Shown piece after piece: positions 25,648 through 36,695 of a DNA stretch of 64,000 nt. This DNA comes from Marsupella aquatica. Taxonomy: Eukaryota > Marchantiophyta. Every line of letters begins with the position of its first letter. Positions within the stretch are counted from its first letter, which is position 1. The stretch lies in the NCBI GenBank assembly GCA_973895155.1, contig OZ316895.1, positions 15,314,001-15,378,000 on the forward strand, given 5' to 3'. The translations under genes were made by a program, and so were the position numbers. Under the pieces are notes generated by a model. It worked only from the letters and a program-made list of their open reading frames with translations. It had not been told where the DNA came from and ran no database searches.

Positions 25648-27140
25648 GGACACCGTTTGTTGGTGGATGTATCGTGGCATCCACTGTAGGGAAGAAGTTG
25701 TTTACAACAGACGACTCTATTTGCAAAATCTCAGTAAGCACTGAATGGCCGGAAGATAATCCAGGAATATCATTCCGCATGTGTAGCTACGCCTGGATTC
25801 TGGGTCTTCGCGTACTGCAGGATCCACCCCCTTTCTCCCTCACAGCTTCTTTTACCGCATTTTTTTGGCCTGCCAGTGAAAATGAAATAAGGAGCAAAAT
25901 CGATCTGCACGCTGCAAGTAAACGGATTCAAGCGAGATCAAGGTGTTCGGTAGGAAGCCTGTTTTCACACAAGGGCTAGAGAAATCTTTCCTTACCGTAC
26001 ATTATGAGAAGGCTGTCTGGCTAGTAGACTTACCTTAGTCTTGAATAGATGCTGGGCCCATCGACCAGGATTCGTGTAATTGCTAGAAATAGTGGGTCTA
26101 GACAGCTGGAAGTGAAAGGTTGTAAAGAACAGACATCCATTTTAAATGTACAAATTCATAACGATGATGTTTTTCCAGATCTGCGCATAAGAGCTAGTAG
26201 GAATTTCTGGATGTGGCCACAGAAGTGATTAATTATGAGAAACGACCACCCTGCAGAGGCTCTTCAACTACTATTCTCTAGCTACCTTCGAGTTATCCAA
26301 GTTTATCTTCCAGTGTGGTGAATCAACCACCATCCCTATGCAACGGTCATCTGCACGAAGCTCGATTGCAGCCGGGTGAAGGTCCTTGCTCATCTGCGCT
26401 TAAGGCCTGAACTAGTTGCCTTGTGCACTAAGCCAGAGAATTGTTGCTCATATCGACAAGAACACAGGAGATTTTCTGCTGCGAGCCACAATTTTCTGCA
26501 GGTTCGAGAGCTAGACAAGCTGGCCCAAATTCATTCCTGTAGATGCACGTCTATGATTGTTGGCATCGTACCAGCTACACTCCTACTGCTCCTCGTGACA
26601 TTTGTTTGGACAGGCGATTTGCTACAGACTATCGAGCATTCTGGCAACTATAAGGTACTATTGTGCGCTAATGTGAACATACGAAAACCATCGTTCACCC
26701 GGCCTCCAGAGGATTAAGATGGACTTGAAAAATGGTTAAAGAAACGGCAAGTTTCATGAAAAACATAGTGGGCAAGTTTCATTTACGCCTAGTGTAATAA
26801 TAGAGTTTTTTGGTGCCAGCTGTGACTATCTTGAATTGAGTTGTGAGAATGTTCTACATGACCCCCTTCATGTTCTGTTTCATGAAATGTATGATTTATG
26901 TACAAATGTCCTAAGCTGTTCATGGTCGTAAGGTTTTTTTGTGGATTTTTCCCTACTGAGATTCTGTGCACTTTTGAAATCATTTCTTGGCTGAACTTGG
27001 TTCAATAGATGTGATGGGGACCCAAAAAATGGCCCAAGATGTATTTGTCTGCAATACTTGTCTGCAATACTTTGTGGGATGGCATGTACACTTGTTGTGA
27101 CCAGGCCCCACTGATTGTCAGGATGACTTACAATGAGTTG

Positions 27141-27161
27141 AGGGTTAGGGTTTAGGGTTTA
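27141..27161. repeat. Interstitial plant-telomere motif
   Basis: About 2.5 copies of tttaggg in tandem. Shorter runs (about two units) occur at 50116-50128 and, on the other strand, at 46579-46592. The gap 25,650-28,100 has no gene I can support apart from a weak exon-like stretch noted separately. Confidence 0.8.
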
Positions 27162-27915
27162 CTACTACCACAATATTGTCCCACTTTCTTAATGTATTGT
27201 CATGTACACCAGCATGAAACAAAACGAGATGAGGGGGAGCATTTAATTATTTGCTTCTTTCTAGAGTGCTTAGTGAATCCCTGTTGTTTCTTCCTTCGGA
27301 AAAAGAGTCGGCAGTTGTACAGTAGACGCCTTCTTTTAACAGGATTATTTTTATTCTCTGAAAATAGTCATTGTGAAAATTCATGTTTGTTTAAAAAAAA
27401 ATTGGGAAGTAGTCATAGTGAGAATTTATGTGGTGGCTCCAATGGAAAGAATACAGGTATTTGAAGGGCATGGATAAAAAAAGGGAAGGGGTCATTCAAG
27501 GAATCTTTGATCAACTAAATATGAGTAAATTTTTTTTAAGGATATTTCTCCTAATCGAGTGTGCCTTGGTGGAAAATTTAACGAGAAGATTATTTAACCT
27601 TCTAACATATCAATCTAAAGCTCTACCCTCTATCTTAACTATGCAAAGCTAGAGTATATGGGTGCGATCAATGTCAAATCCTAAAGCATCTCTCCACGTC
27701 TCATTCACATTACATCCCATTTTGTTGACCTATACATATGGGGGTACATAAGGATCTGATGTTACTACATGAAGGTGCACCGTTCTTCACAACAATTATT
27801 TTGTCCTTTATTTGCCTTTGCACAAAGGAACTCATTAGCAAGGACCCAAAGCCTGCCACTAAGGTTCATGAGAGAGTACCAAAAAATTCCATGTCTACAT
27901 CCTTTGAGTCAAGCC

Positions 27916-27985
27916 TTGAGCTATCCTGTTGGTCAGAACTATCAGCTCATAACCGTGAGATCTAGGGTTCAAATTCTTATTTCTA
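27916..27985 (+). repeat. tRNA-like sequence with a Met-type (CAT) loop
   Basis: The string cagctcataaccgtgag resembles a tRNA anticodon arm with CAT, and agggttcaaattc is a close match to box B/T arm. The 5' part (tatcctgttggtcaga) is box-A-like. The acceptor stem cannot be paired, so this is most likely a tRNA pseudogene or SINE head, not a functional tRNA. Confidence 0.4.
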
Positions 27986-28099
27986 ACTACAGGATTTTGT
28001 GCAATCATGAAAGATAAGGGTAGGAAATCGTGAGGGAGACCATGTTCCCTGCTAACAATTTAAACGCAGAGGCAGCTTGTACTAATTGTGTTCAACTCC

Positions 28100-28640
28100 A
28101 CTCTATTGTTCCGGCGTTCCAGGGTGGCCAAATCATGCAACCATGTATTAGTTTCTGCGTAGTCATGGGCAGTTTGGGTATAGTATCTATTATTTCAGGG
28201 TTTCCAGGGTGGCCAAATCATACAACGATGCATTAGTTTCTGCGTAGTCATGGGCAGTTTGGTTATAGTATCTATTGCTCAGGGGTTTCCGGGGTGGCCA
28301 AATCATCAACCATGTATTAGTTTCTGTGTAGTCATGGGCAGTTTGGGTATAGTATCTATTATTTCAGGGTTTCCGGGGTGGCCAAATCATGCAACCATGT
28401 ATTAGTTACTGCGTAGTCATGGGCAGTTTGGGTATAGTATCTATTGTTCCTGGGTTTCTGGGGTGGCCAAATCATCAACCATGTATTAGTTTGTGTGTAG
28501 TCATGGGCAGTTTGCGTATAGTATCTATTGTTTCAGGGTTTCTGGGTATAATATCTATTGTTTCAGGGTTTTTGGGGTGGCCAAATCATGCAACCGTGTA
28601 TTAGTTTCTGCATAGTCATGGGCAGTTTGGGTACAATATA
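28100..28640. repeat. 85-bp tandem array, about six copies
   Basis: Copies of g-gggtggccaaatcat occur at 28121, 28206, 28291, 28375, 28460 and 28574, giving a period of 84-85 bp and one expanded final unit (114 bp) in which an internal 29-bp piece is doubled. Each unit also contains gtagtcatgggcagtttg. Divergence between units is low, so amplification is recent. Confidence 0.92.
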
Positions 28641-28705
28641 TCTTTTTTAAATTCGGTCACGGGCCTGGTTTTTTGGCAGTTTGAAATAAAATAAAATAAA
28701 CTTGG

Positions 28706-28735
28706 GGGGGGGGGGAGGAGGAGGGGGCAAAGGGC
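28706..28735. repeat. G-run (12 G) and purine tract
   Basis: An uninterrupted run of about twelve G followed by gaggagg-type purines. It is low-complexity sequence at the end of the 85-bp array region and prone to slippage or sequencing error. Confidence 0.8.
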
Positions 28736-28859
28736 AAAGCGAAAGAGAGAAAGAGTCTCCAAAACTGGAGAAGGAAAGAGTTCTTGGTGTGTGAAGCGCT
28801 TGCTGTTGCATCTCGTCCATCGCCATGAGAAGCGAATCGGAGCAGAGGATGGAGAAGGC

Positions 28860-29140
28860 AAGAGTGGCATCTTTGAGTACCCAATTCTCGTAGCTCGGAG
28901 CTGCGTACCCACATCTGGAGCAGCCGAACAAGACCATCTCCCGAGAGCTAAAAAGGAGTGGCATCTTTGGCTCGGCAATTTCTCGCAACTCGAATCTGCG
29001 TACCCCCTTCTGGAGCAGCCCAACAGGACGATCTCCCGAGAGCGAAGAGCAAAAAGAGTGACATCTTGGTCCGCCAACTCTCGGAGCGCAGGTTTCCATA
29101 GCATTTTCTGGAGCTGCCGAACAGGACGATCTCCCGAGGG
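28860..29140. repeat. Degenerate 95-bp tandem repeat, about three units
   Basis: Three diverged units share a-agagtg-catctt at the start, then tctggagc-gcc-aaca, then cgatctcccgag. Long open frames cross it on both strands because the unit length and composition avoid stops. One frame continues to a stop at 29316 through a coding-like tail. I do not support a gene here. Confidence 0.65.
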
Positions 29141-29338
29141 CAACATGCGCAGCTGCAGCAGCAGCAGCGGTTCATCACCTGCATGCCCAGCTGTCGTGGA
29201 AGTCATGAATGCCATGCACGCCCCCGTCTATTTTGAGACCCACGAGGTTTCCGGCATGATGTTGAAGGTCCCGGCGGAGGGTTTTGATCTATTTGGAAAA
29301 GATAGGTCTGCTTGAAACGCCGGTCGGAGGAGGAATCA

Positions 29339-29457
29339 GCTCTTTCAACGTCCAGTTGAGAAAGGTTGAGAAAGGAATCAGATTTGTTTGCTTGTTTCGT
29401 GCACTATTTCAACCTTCCTGGACTGAAGACACGACATGACAACGTCGACGTTGTGGC
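29339..29457. repeat. Dispersed duplicate element upstream of the ZMAT2-like gene (copy B)
   Basis: Partner of 20989-21097 with about 95% identity by eye plus an 11-bp internal tandem duplication. It lies 250 bp upstream of the ZMAT2-like ATG, so it may form part of its promoter or leader. Confidence 0.9.
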
Positions 29458-29707
29458 AGGTCGAGACAACTCGGCAAAAGTTTTTCATTCTTGCCCTGGT
29501 GTGATTTGGCTCCGCGGTTCTATGTTATCTAGTTGCACAGCCTTGTCTACATTTGCAAAACAGGGTTTGAGTTCACCACGAGGAAGATCCGTTCACCACG
29601 TGAATAACAGTTCACAACTAGCCGAGATAAACTGAGTGAAGGCTGTCCGAAGGGCTGTTTCTCCTTCTTTGCCATTTGGTGAACTAATTGGCTGGAGCAC
29701 ACAATCC

Positions 29708-32700
29708 ATGGCGGGTCCTGACAAAGATTCGTCCTCTGCGAAACACCCGGTGAGTTTGTGTGTTCAACTGAGGAAATAACGCCAGCTAATTTACAAGACA
29801 ATCCAATTCTTTAATGCAATTCAGAGATATGATGGAATCGTTGCTTGCCTTAAAGATTTTTTCTTTGTTCCTTTTGACGAAGAGCTGAACAATTTATGCT
29901 CCCCGAGGATAAAGAGCATTACCAACCTTTGTAACAGGTTACGTTAAATATAGAATTTCATGAGATACCACAGGATGGTGACACTCTAGGAGCCGGTATT
30001 GTGTTTTATTCACAAATGGATGATTGACCCCAGGACAGGACCGATTTTTGGGAATGTTTTGGCGGCCATAGAAGGCCAAAGCCTGACCCCCAAGTTGAAG
30101 GAGGGCTCTACTCATCACGCTCGGATCGTAGTGGGTCACTGATGGGAGCTTCCTTTGTGTAACAGACCAGTAATGTTGATAACACCTTCCGCAGAAAGTG
30201 GAATAGAGAGGAGTATCTTGAACGTGCACGTGAGGCTGAGAAGGAGGTAAACGTCTTTGGCCTGTGCATTCATTGAAGTTTTGTGGTTTCGCGACCCTTG
30301 CAGAAAGGCATTGGTGCCATTATACATTTCTGCGTAATATCATGCTCTTATTGGCGGCCTTGGTTTTCTACAATTTTGGCAGGAAGAAGATGAGAGAGAA
30401 GGACGAAAAGGTGAGAGATTTTATGATGATGCTTACTTGTTTGAGTGTCTACTGGTCACCTTTTTCTCCATTCACCAGAGCTCAATTTGTTGGCATCATT
30501 GTTTGTTTATGTTTGGAAATGGTTGTTGTGCACTTCTCTCTGGGTTTGAGTGACCCTTATGCGCTGGATAGTTAACAGGATTTTCACCTACTGTGCAGTT
30601 AGGGGTCCTCCAGTTCAAAGAAAGCCACTGAAGCATCGTGATTATGAGGTCGATCTCACTTCTCGTTTGGGAAAAACTCAGGTTTGACCCATTTCTCTGA
30701 CCATGGATGTTTCAGGAGCTGATTCGCTTGTGATGAATGAGTAATATTTTCGTCCGGGTGTTTTCTGCTTTTTTCGTTGTCTGTGGAATATAGAAGTGTC
30801 TGAGCTGGGTACTGTACTTAAAAACCTACGTTGATCAGGAAAAACAACCTTTGTACTTGGCTTGTCGCGTTTTGGTTGAAGACCATACATTTCGTTGTAC
30901 TTGAGCTTTCTATTGATGACTTCAGCTTATGAAAACATCTTGGACGCTTTGATCGCATCGCAACGTGCAAAAGCTTTTTAAGTCCGTTCTTATAACTTGG
31001 AAATATGTCCTCGGCTTTACCGTTAACGTCGTAGCTCTCGTTTCCTACTCCATTGTTAATATCCAGCATAGTAGTTATCTTTAGTTTCTCCCACTCCTGA
31101 AGCATATATGAAGTATAGGAATGCCAAGTCTGTCATCTGTAGAAGGGGTTGATTTTTGTGAGGTGTTTATTCTTTTAAAAAAATCAAAAGGAAATTTAAG
31201 GGGAAATCTGTGGAGCCCCACAGAAAGGGAACAGTCATTCATAACATTTAAACCCAAGACCCTATGAGTCGCTATTCAAGTGAGCTACCGCACAGCTATG
31301 CCTCGCTGGGCTGAGGTGTTTATTCTTAAAATGCTTGTCGCTTTCATGGCAGGATCAATATTATTCTAACTTGCTATCCCTTTTTTTTTGGTTTGGTTGC
31401 TATGTCAGGTCGTGACTCAAGTGGCACCTTTAAGCCAGCAGGTAATTCTCTGTTCTGACATAACCATGAAGTCCAGTTTTTGAGTTGGAGTTGCCTTTTT
31501 CTCATATCACAGCTGTCTTGTCGATTTAGCTCACGCTCTTAACAATTGGTGGTTTCCTTTGGCAGGCTGGCTATTTCTGTCCTGTCTGTGAATGTGTTGT
31601 TAAGGATTCTGCCAACTATCTAGATCACATCAATGGGAAGAAGCGTAAGCATCTATCATACTGTCACCAGGTTTCAATATGCATCGACTTATTTGCAAAC
31701 ATTGAAGTGGCAAGCTAGACAGAGTGAATATTCCTGTTGGTTTTATTTTCATGCTCAAGAAAGTATTGTGATCTTAAAGCTTCAAGGGTTTCCACTGGTA
31801 ATCGTGTTATGCCAGTTGCATCTAAATTCAGTCTTCAAAGTTGTCCCCTGTCGACGTTAAGATGTTTTTGCTAAGAAAGTAGCATATGAGACCATATGAA
31901 AAATTGCTTGGAGTTTGACTGATGTCTAACCTTGGCTAATAATTGTTTGCAGACCAAAGAGCCCTTGGCATGTCCATGCGTGTGGAGAGGGCTACACTGC
32001 AGCAGGTAAGTCAAGCCAGTGTTACGAATCCTCTTCATTGGCAGTGTAACGCTTTCAATCATTTTCAGAGTCTGTTTCTTGATACATTTTATACCATTTG
32101 CTCTGATGAAGTGCAGGTCCAGGAGCGTTTTGGCTCTCTCAAGAGAAAAAAGGAGGCTCCAGGCTTTAGTGAACAAGGTCAAGTCATACGTTGTCCTCAG
32201 CAATTATTTATTTCATATGTTTCCAGAATATCCCCCTGTTGCAGTTGCGAGAATATTGAATCTGTGTACCAGCCAGATTAAGTCTTGATTGCAGACTAGA
32301 CTGCAATCAAGAGGTTGCCCTTTCTAACCGGTTTCCGTAGAGGGAGGAGAATCCTACATGTGTTAACCGACTAAAGCAATTCTGGCTGCAGACCTGGACA
32401 TGAGGATACTAAAGCAGCAACAAGAAGAGGAGGAAAGGAAGAAGCAAAGAAAAGAAAAAAAGCGAGAGAAGAAGGTGAGTTATTCATACTGATGTGTAGC
32501 AATCCCGTGTTGAAATGTTTTAGAGATCAAACAAACGTTTCACCTCTCAGAGATCTGAGAACATCAATCAGGCAATTGTTGCAAGGACAGTTGTGAGAGT
32601 TGTGGTGGATTTGAGAGTCCATTTTGTAATAGTAAAACAGGTGATCCATACCCCTAACTGTATTATTTGTGAGAAAAATGCAGAGATTAATTGTAGTAGC

Positions 32701-32845
32701 GGTGGACGCGTCCACGGTGAAGCGCTCACACTGCTTGTGATTTGTGCAGAGGGATAAAACGTCTGGTGAGGAGGTTGTGGATGAATTTGACATGGACATG
32801 GCTGCTACGATGGGTTTTGGAGGTTTTGGTACATCCAAGAAGTAA
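29708..32845 (+). CDS. SNU23: ZMAT2/SNU23-like zinc finger matrin-type spliceosomal protein
   Basis: Ten exons: 29708-29749, 30166-30246, 30383-30410, 30599-30681, 31409-31441, 31566-31644, 31953-32005, 32117-32177, 32392-32474, 32750-32845; 212 residues against about 199 in human ZMAT2. The order matches the family: [10 protein letters not shown] near the N-terminus, [16 protein letters not shown], a U1/matrin-type C2H2 finger with Cys94, Cys97, His110 and His116 (YFCPVC...LDHINGKKH), then [12 protein letters not shown], a Lys/Glu-rich coiled region, and the terminal [14 protein letters not shown]23/ZMAT2 is a component of the U4/U6.U5 tri-snRNP / pre-catalytic B complex acting near the 5' splice site. 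The short basic linker between the FRRKW and HRDY motifs is spread over two small exons. Start is the first ATG in frame with the conserved region. Confidence 0.94.
31204..31312 (-). repeat. tRNA-derived SINE-like fragment (copy 2) in ZMAT2 intron 4
   Basis: Better preserved partner of 7421-7528. On the minus strand it reads gaggcatagctgtgcggtag, a box-A-like D-arm, then cttgggtttaaat, a box-B-like T-arm. Both copies sit in introns of plus-strand genes and in the same orientation. Confidence 0.55.
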
Positions 32846-33211
32846 ATGGCGCAGGGTGACTGTGTATGCCTCTGATGAAGTAAGCGTGCAGATCTTATGG
32901 TTCAGGGGAGGCAGTTCAGGGAGATAAGTGATGCGTAAATTTATGAATGTGGTTTTCTTCCATGCACCAATCGTATCGAAACGGATGGTTCCAGGAAGCA
33001 AAGCCGAGGCTGGTGGTGGTGTCAGTTTATGATTGAATCCATATGGGCTTCTTGTTAAAAGTGGCCCAGTTTCGGAGTGATGACACATAGGACTGCACGA
33101 CTGGCAGGACAATGCGATGAGACCCAGTTTAGAAAGCAGTGTCATTATTGTAGCAATAGTGTTCGGTTCCGTCTTATATGCCAGATTGAGAGACCCCTGT
33201 AACCTTGCGGG

Positions 33212-33326
33212 CTTCAGTTCCCTGCCATCCAAGATAGCCTTGCCTTCACGTTGGGTGATTTTCAAGGACTTCAGTCCCCTGCCATCCAAGATTGTCTTGC
33301 CTTCACGTTTTGGATGATTTTCAAGG
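33212..33326. repeat. 57-bp tandem duplication 3' of the ZMAT2-like gene
   Basis: Two copies start cttcagt-ccctgccatcc at 33212 and 33269 and end with gattttcaagga. It lies 0.4 kb after the stop codon, possibly in the 3' UTR. No gene is visible from 33,330 to 34,680. Confidence 0.88.
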
Positions 33327-34683
33327 AATTGACTTAAATGCGATGTTCCGGGAGATTCAGCTCCTCTAGCCGTCTCTGCACATGTCGGATCTGATTCTTA
33401 TGAACAATACGAAAGACTGCCGTCACTAGTCTCAAATTTCCATTCAGACCTTGCACTCCCTGCACTGGTGACTAGATATATAAGAAATTCTTGGTTTCCG
33501 CACACGATTCATGCAGTGTACATATACCTTATAGAGGGGTTTTCACTTACAGATTTGTAATATAGTACGGACCTGTTAGCACTTATAAAAAGTGCACACA
33601 AACACACACAAAAATACATTGGAAAAAACGGGAGAAATGGTCTGCTTTGCAATTACACCAGGTTTGCACTTATGATGCCGTTCAGCAAAGGCAGATGTAC
33701 GTCGCCTCGTATAGGAACACCATAGAAGTGAAGTGACGAACAAGTTTGCCCAGAAAATATCTAACTATTAAAACTTCGGGGCCTGATTGAAGATTTTGAG
33801 GTTTTGGGACATCTCTATAATTCACAAAAAATTTCAATACTATTCTTTAGCATTTTATGTATCACTTTCAATCTATACATTGTCTTTTAAAAGAAATTCA
33901 AAGGTCAGTGTACATCATTCAGAAAAATTCACATAAACCAACCCCTAGAAGTTTATTGTCATTTTGTCCTTGTCGTAATTTTACTCTTCAATTATATCTG
34001 CTACAGTGAACCCACCGTCCAGGGCAGCGGAAACATACATCCGGGCAGTGGGTTTCTCGTTCAACTGACCAACGCCCACTGGCGTAGGCAGCTGATAATG
34101 GATTTGGGCACTAGATTTTTACTCACGTGCCCCATCAACAATTGCACAATTTAGTTGTCTGCTGGTTGATTGGGTTGGACGCAAAAGGGGAAGGCGGATT
34201 TGGAGTGAGTTCCTAGGATGCCACCACAGTTGAGTTTGCACTATCTTGACAACAATAGAAACCTATTGGCCAAAAGAGGTAAGCAATCATTGGCGATGAG
34301 TAAGATCCTCAATTCAAAGCACCAAGCATACCTGGGAACTGGTAGGCAAAGCTATTAACACTACCGATTTACTTGGAAGTGCATTACCACCCAAGAGACT
34401 CACTCCACGCCATCGATTTGTTCATTGCCCTGGCCATTTAAGTGCAATGGGCGGCACGCAGTTGAAGTAGAAATCATCCATCTTGCTGCCCAAAACAATC
34501 CATACTGAAACATCACCCAACCTTATCAGTACACTAGCCTCATGCTCCCATGCCTATCCTTACTCACAAGCATAGTCTAAAGATTTCTATTACCAGAGAT
34601 ATTAAGGTAAAGTGTGGTCTATGATTTATGATAGTAGACTGGATCACCCAAATATAATATAGATTGGTTTTGCTCTACGTAGG

Positions 34684-34870
34684 AGGTCATGAATAGTTAG
34701 ACTTGGGTCACAAATTATAATATTATAAGGTAGTGATTTTAAAAACAATTGCTGTATGTAGGTCATGAATATTTAGACTTGGATGACAAATTCTAATATT
34801 ATAAGGTCATGATTTAAATAAAAATTCCTGCCTACGGTTTCTCATTACAGAGTAGGTCATGAATACTTCC
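34684..34870. repeat. Degenerate repeats carrying aggtcatgaat
   Basis: Units start at 34684, 34760 and 34854 (spacing 76 and 94 bp), with ttagactt-gg-cacaaatt-taatattataagg in the first two. The sequence is AT-rich and non-coding. Confidence 0.75.
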
Positions 34871-35053
34871 ATGGTTTCTCTCTCCAGAGTAGCTCATCAA
34901 CAGTTCCATGGTTTCGCTCTACATGACTCCTGAACATTATACTTGGATCACGAACTATGATATAAATAAAGTATCAATTTAGAGCAGTTTGTCAGAGTGG
35001 GTGTAGACTTCGATCTCCAATTATAATATAGATATAGATAAAAGTATATCAGT

Positions 35054-35330
35054 CACAGTGGGTGGGTGAAATTTCATCGACTTGTGGCTGAATTCTGTAT
35101 CGACTTGTGGTTTTGATAATATAGAGAAATTGCATCGACTTGTGGCAAGTATTAATTTTAATTTAGAAAGGTTTGTCAGTGTGGTGGGTGAAATAGCTTC
35201 GACTTGTGGCTGAATCCTATATCGACTCGTGGGACACTGCCAAACAACAATGGGTGGGTGGGTGAAATTGCATCGACTTGTGGCTAAATTCTATATCAAC
35301 TTTTGGCACACTGCCAAAGAGCAAATACAT
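35054..35330. repeat. Tandem repeats carrying tgggtgaaat ... cgacttgtggc
   Basis: Four imperfect copies of a block reading ggtgggtgaaat, then tcgacttgtggctgaatt, then tat-tcgac-tgtgg, with some units adding acactgccaaa. Non-coding. A short open stretch ending near 35625 is hydrophobic but cannot be assigned. Confidence 0.8.
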
Positions 35331-35755
35331 ATCACCCTGCCAGAAAACCGCACTGTAAGGTGCTCAGCTGGGCTTGGCCAGGTGAACTGACATAAATCTA
35401 TACGATCTCCAGCTGAGAGAATCGAATCCGACTGTGCATGACGACTGTACCTTCTGAGAACATGGGATGTACCGTCACCTGCTACAGACCTGCCGGAGAT
35501 GGTCTAGCTCATGTGCCCACTGTTGCCAACTACCATCGGTTGAACTCCATCGATCAGTGGCCAATGTCTTGACTGGGGTCATGACCCTCCTCGCTGCAGT
35601 GATCACACTCCTGTCTGTATTCTAGTTTCCACGCAGCAGAAATCCAACGTCCAATCTAGACTTCTACAACTTTGGGACTTTATTTGACAATTTGCTTTTC
35701 AGCTACTTGTGATCTGTCTAGGGGCAGAAGACCGAGGAAGGTGTTCCAAGAACAT

Positions 35756-35863
35756 GGTTCTACTCCATCAATGCCAGGCAGCACGTTAGTTTGAGGTCAA
35801 ACTTGAACGGGTTCTACTCCATCCATGCCAGGCAGTACGTTAGTGTGAGCTCAAAGTTGAACT
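35756..35863 (+). repeat. 54-bp tandem duplication inside a short open frame
   Basis: Two copies of a 54-bp unit start ggttctactccat at 35756 and 35810. The period is a multiple of three, and both copies stay in one open frame that runs from a stop near 35722 to a stop at 35976, giving units FYSI-ARQ-VS-SNLN-like. An acceptor-like ggggcag precedes the frame. It may be a fragment of a real exon; no family is recognised. Confidence 0.5.
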
Positions 35864-36403
35864 TCATGCAAGACAAATGGGAGGGACGCGAAGGATTAAG
35901 AAATTGGTACTCGCCGAACTGTTCCTCGTTTCCGACCGTGTTTGTTGTAGTGGACTGTAGCTCACATTCCCCATAATTGACGCCACAACCCCACGTCTTA
36001 GACGATCGCTTGTAGCTGAGGTTCGAAGGCGCTCTCTGCCATAACCGAATATAGTGCCCTCAACGACCATAGAGAGTCCATTTGTCGTAATGAAATTGGG
36101 TGTTGAAGCTCAAAACATTTAGGATCCACAAAGGAAGGCAAAGTCTCGGAATCACAGTAATTGCTGCTTTCTGCTATCCGCGACACATTCACTGGTCCTT
36201 ATATATTACAATGTATCCGTGACTGCCTGCGATGTATACTGTCGATGCAAAAAACCTTTTCGACTGAAAAGAAGAACCAACGCAAATCGGACGAGAAAGA
36301 AGCCGGAAGTCTGTTGTAAGCGCTTTATTGAACATAAGAGGTAAGACAGACAGTTGGTAGGCAGAGGCGAGGCTGGTTTTCTCTTCGCCCTCGCTTTGCT
36401 TCG

Positions 36404-36695
36404 CTAGCTATGGTATCTTACGTGCAGCAGCGGGCCATTGTACATGAATGCCTGCAGCTGCTGTCCTCCTTCCTGTAATGTAACCGGGGCCTCGAAATGG
36501 CACGGAAGTGTCCCGATTTCGTGACACAGAACGACAGAATCACGTCGGTCCGTCTTGTAGTGTAATGCGTCTGGACAAAGACAGGGATCGTCTTCACAGG
36601 TCTCCACCTCTGGGTCACTGTTCGAATGACAACGAACGGTTGAAACAGTTCGTCGACAAGAGCTCCGAAACTTAAGCTCAGGGACAGGAGCTCGT
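36404..36695 (-). other. Unassigned coding-like stretch (possible terminal exon)
   Basis: On the minus strand a frame stays open for about 96 codons from just after a stop near 36696 to a stop at 36404. It is Cys-rich (SCRRT, CEDDPCLCPD, LCHEIGTLPCHFEAP) with balanced amino-acid use, unlike the low-complexity frames nearby. It has no convincing ATG of its own and could be the last exon of a gene whose 5' exons I cannot find. No family recognised. Confidence 0.2.

Noticed and set aside
25644-25979. 111-codon frame overlapping the AGT2 stop
   Set aside because: Begins inside the AGT2 stop region and lies in the likely 3' UTR; no family.
28100-28640. CRISPR-like regular repeat spacing
   Set aside because: The 85-bp units are head-to-tail without unique spacers; a eukaryotic minisatellite.
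28616-29215. 199-codon open frame on the minus strand
   Set aside because: It runs through the degenerate 95-bp array and poly-G tract; the product repeats itself and has no domain.
32726-33289. 187-codon minus-strand open frame
   Set aside because: Overlaps the last ZMAT2 exon and the 57-bp duplication antisense; no domain.
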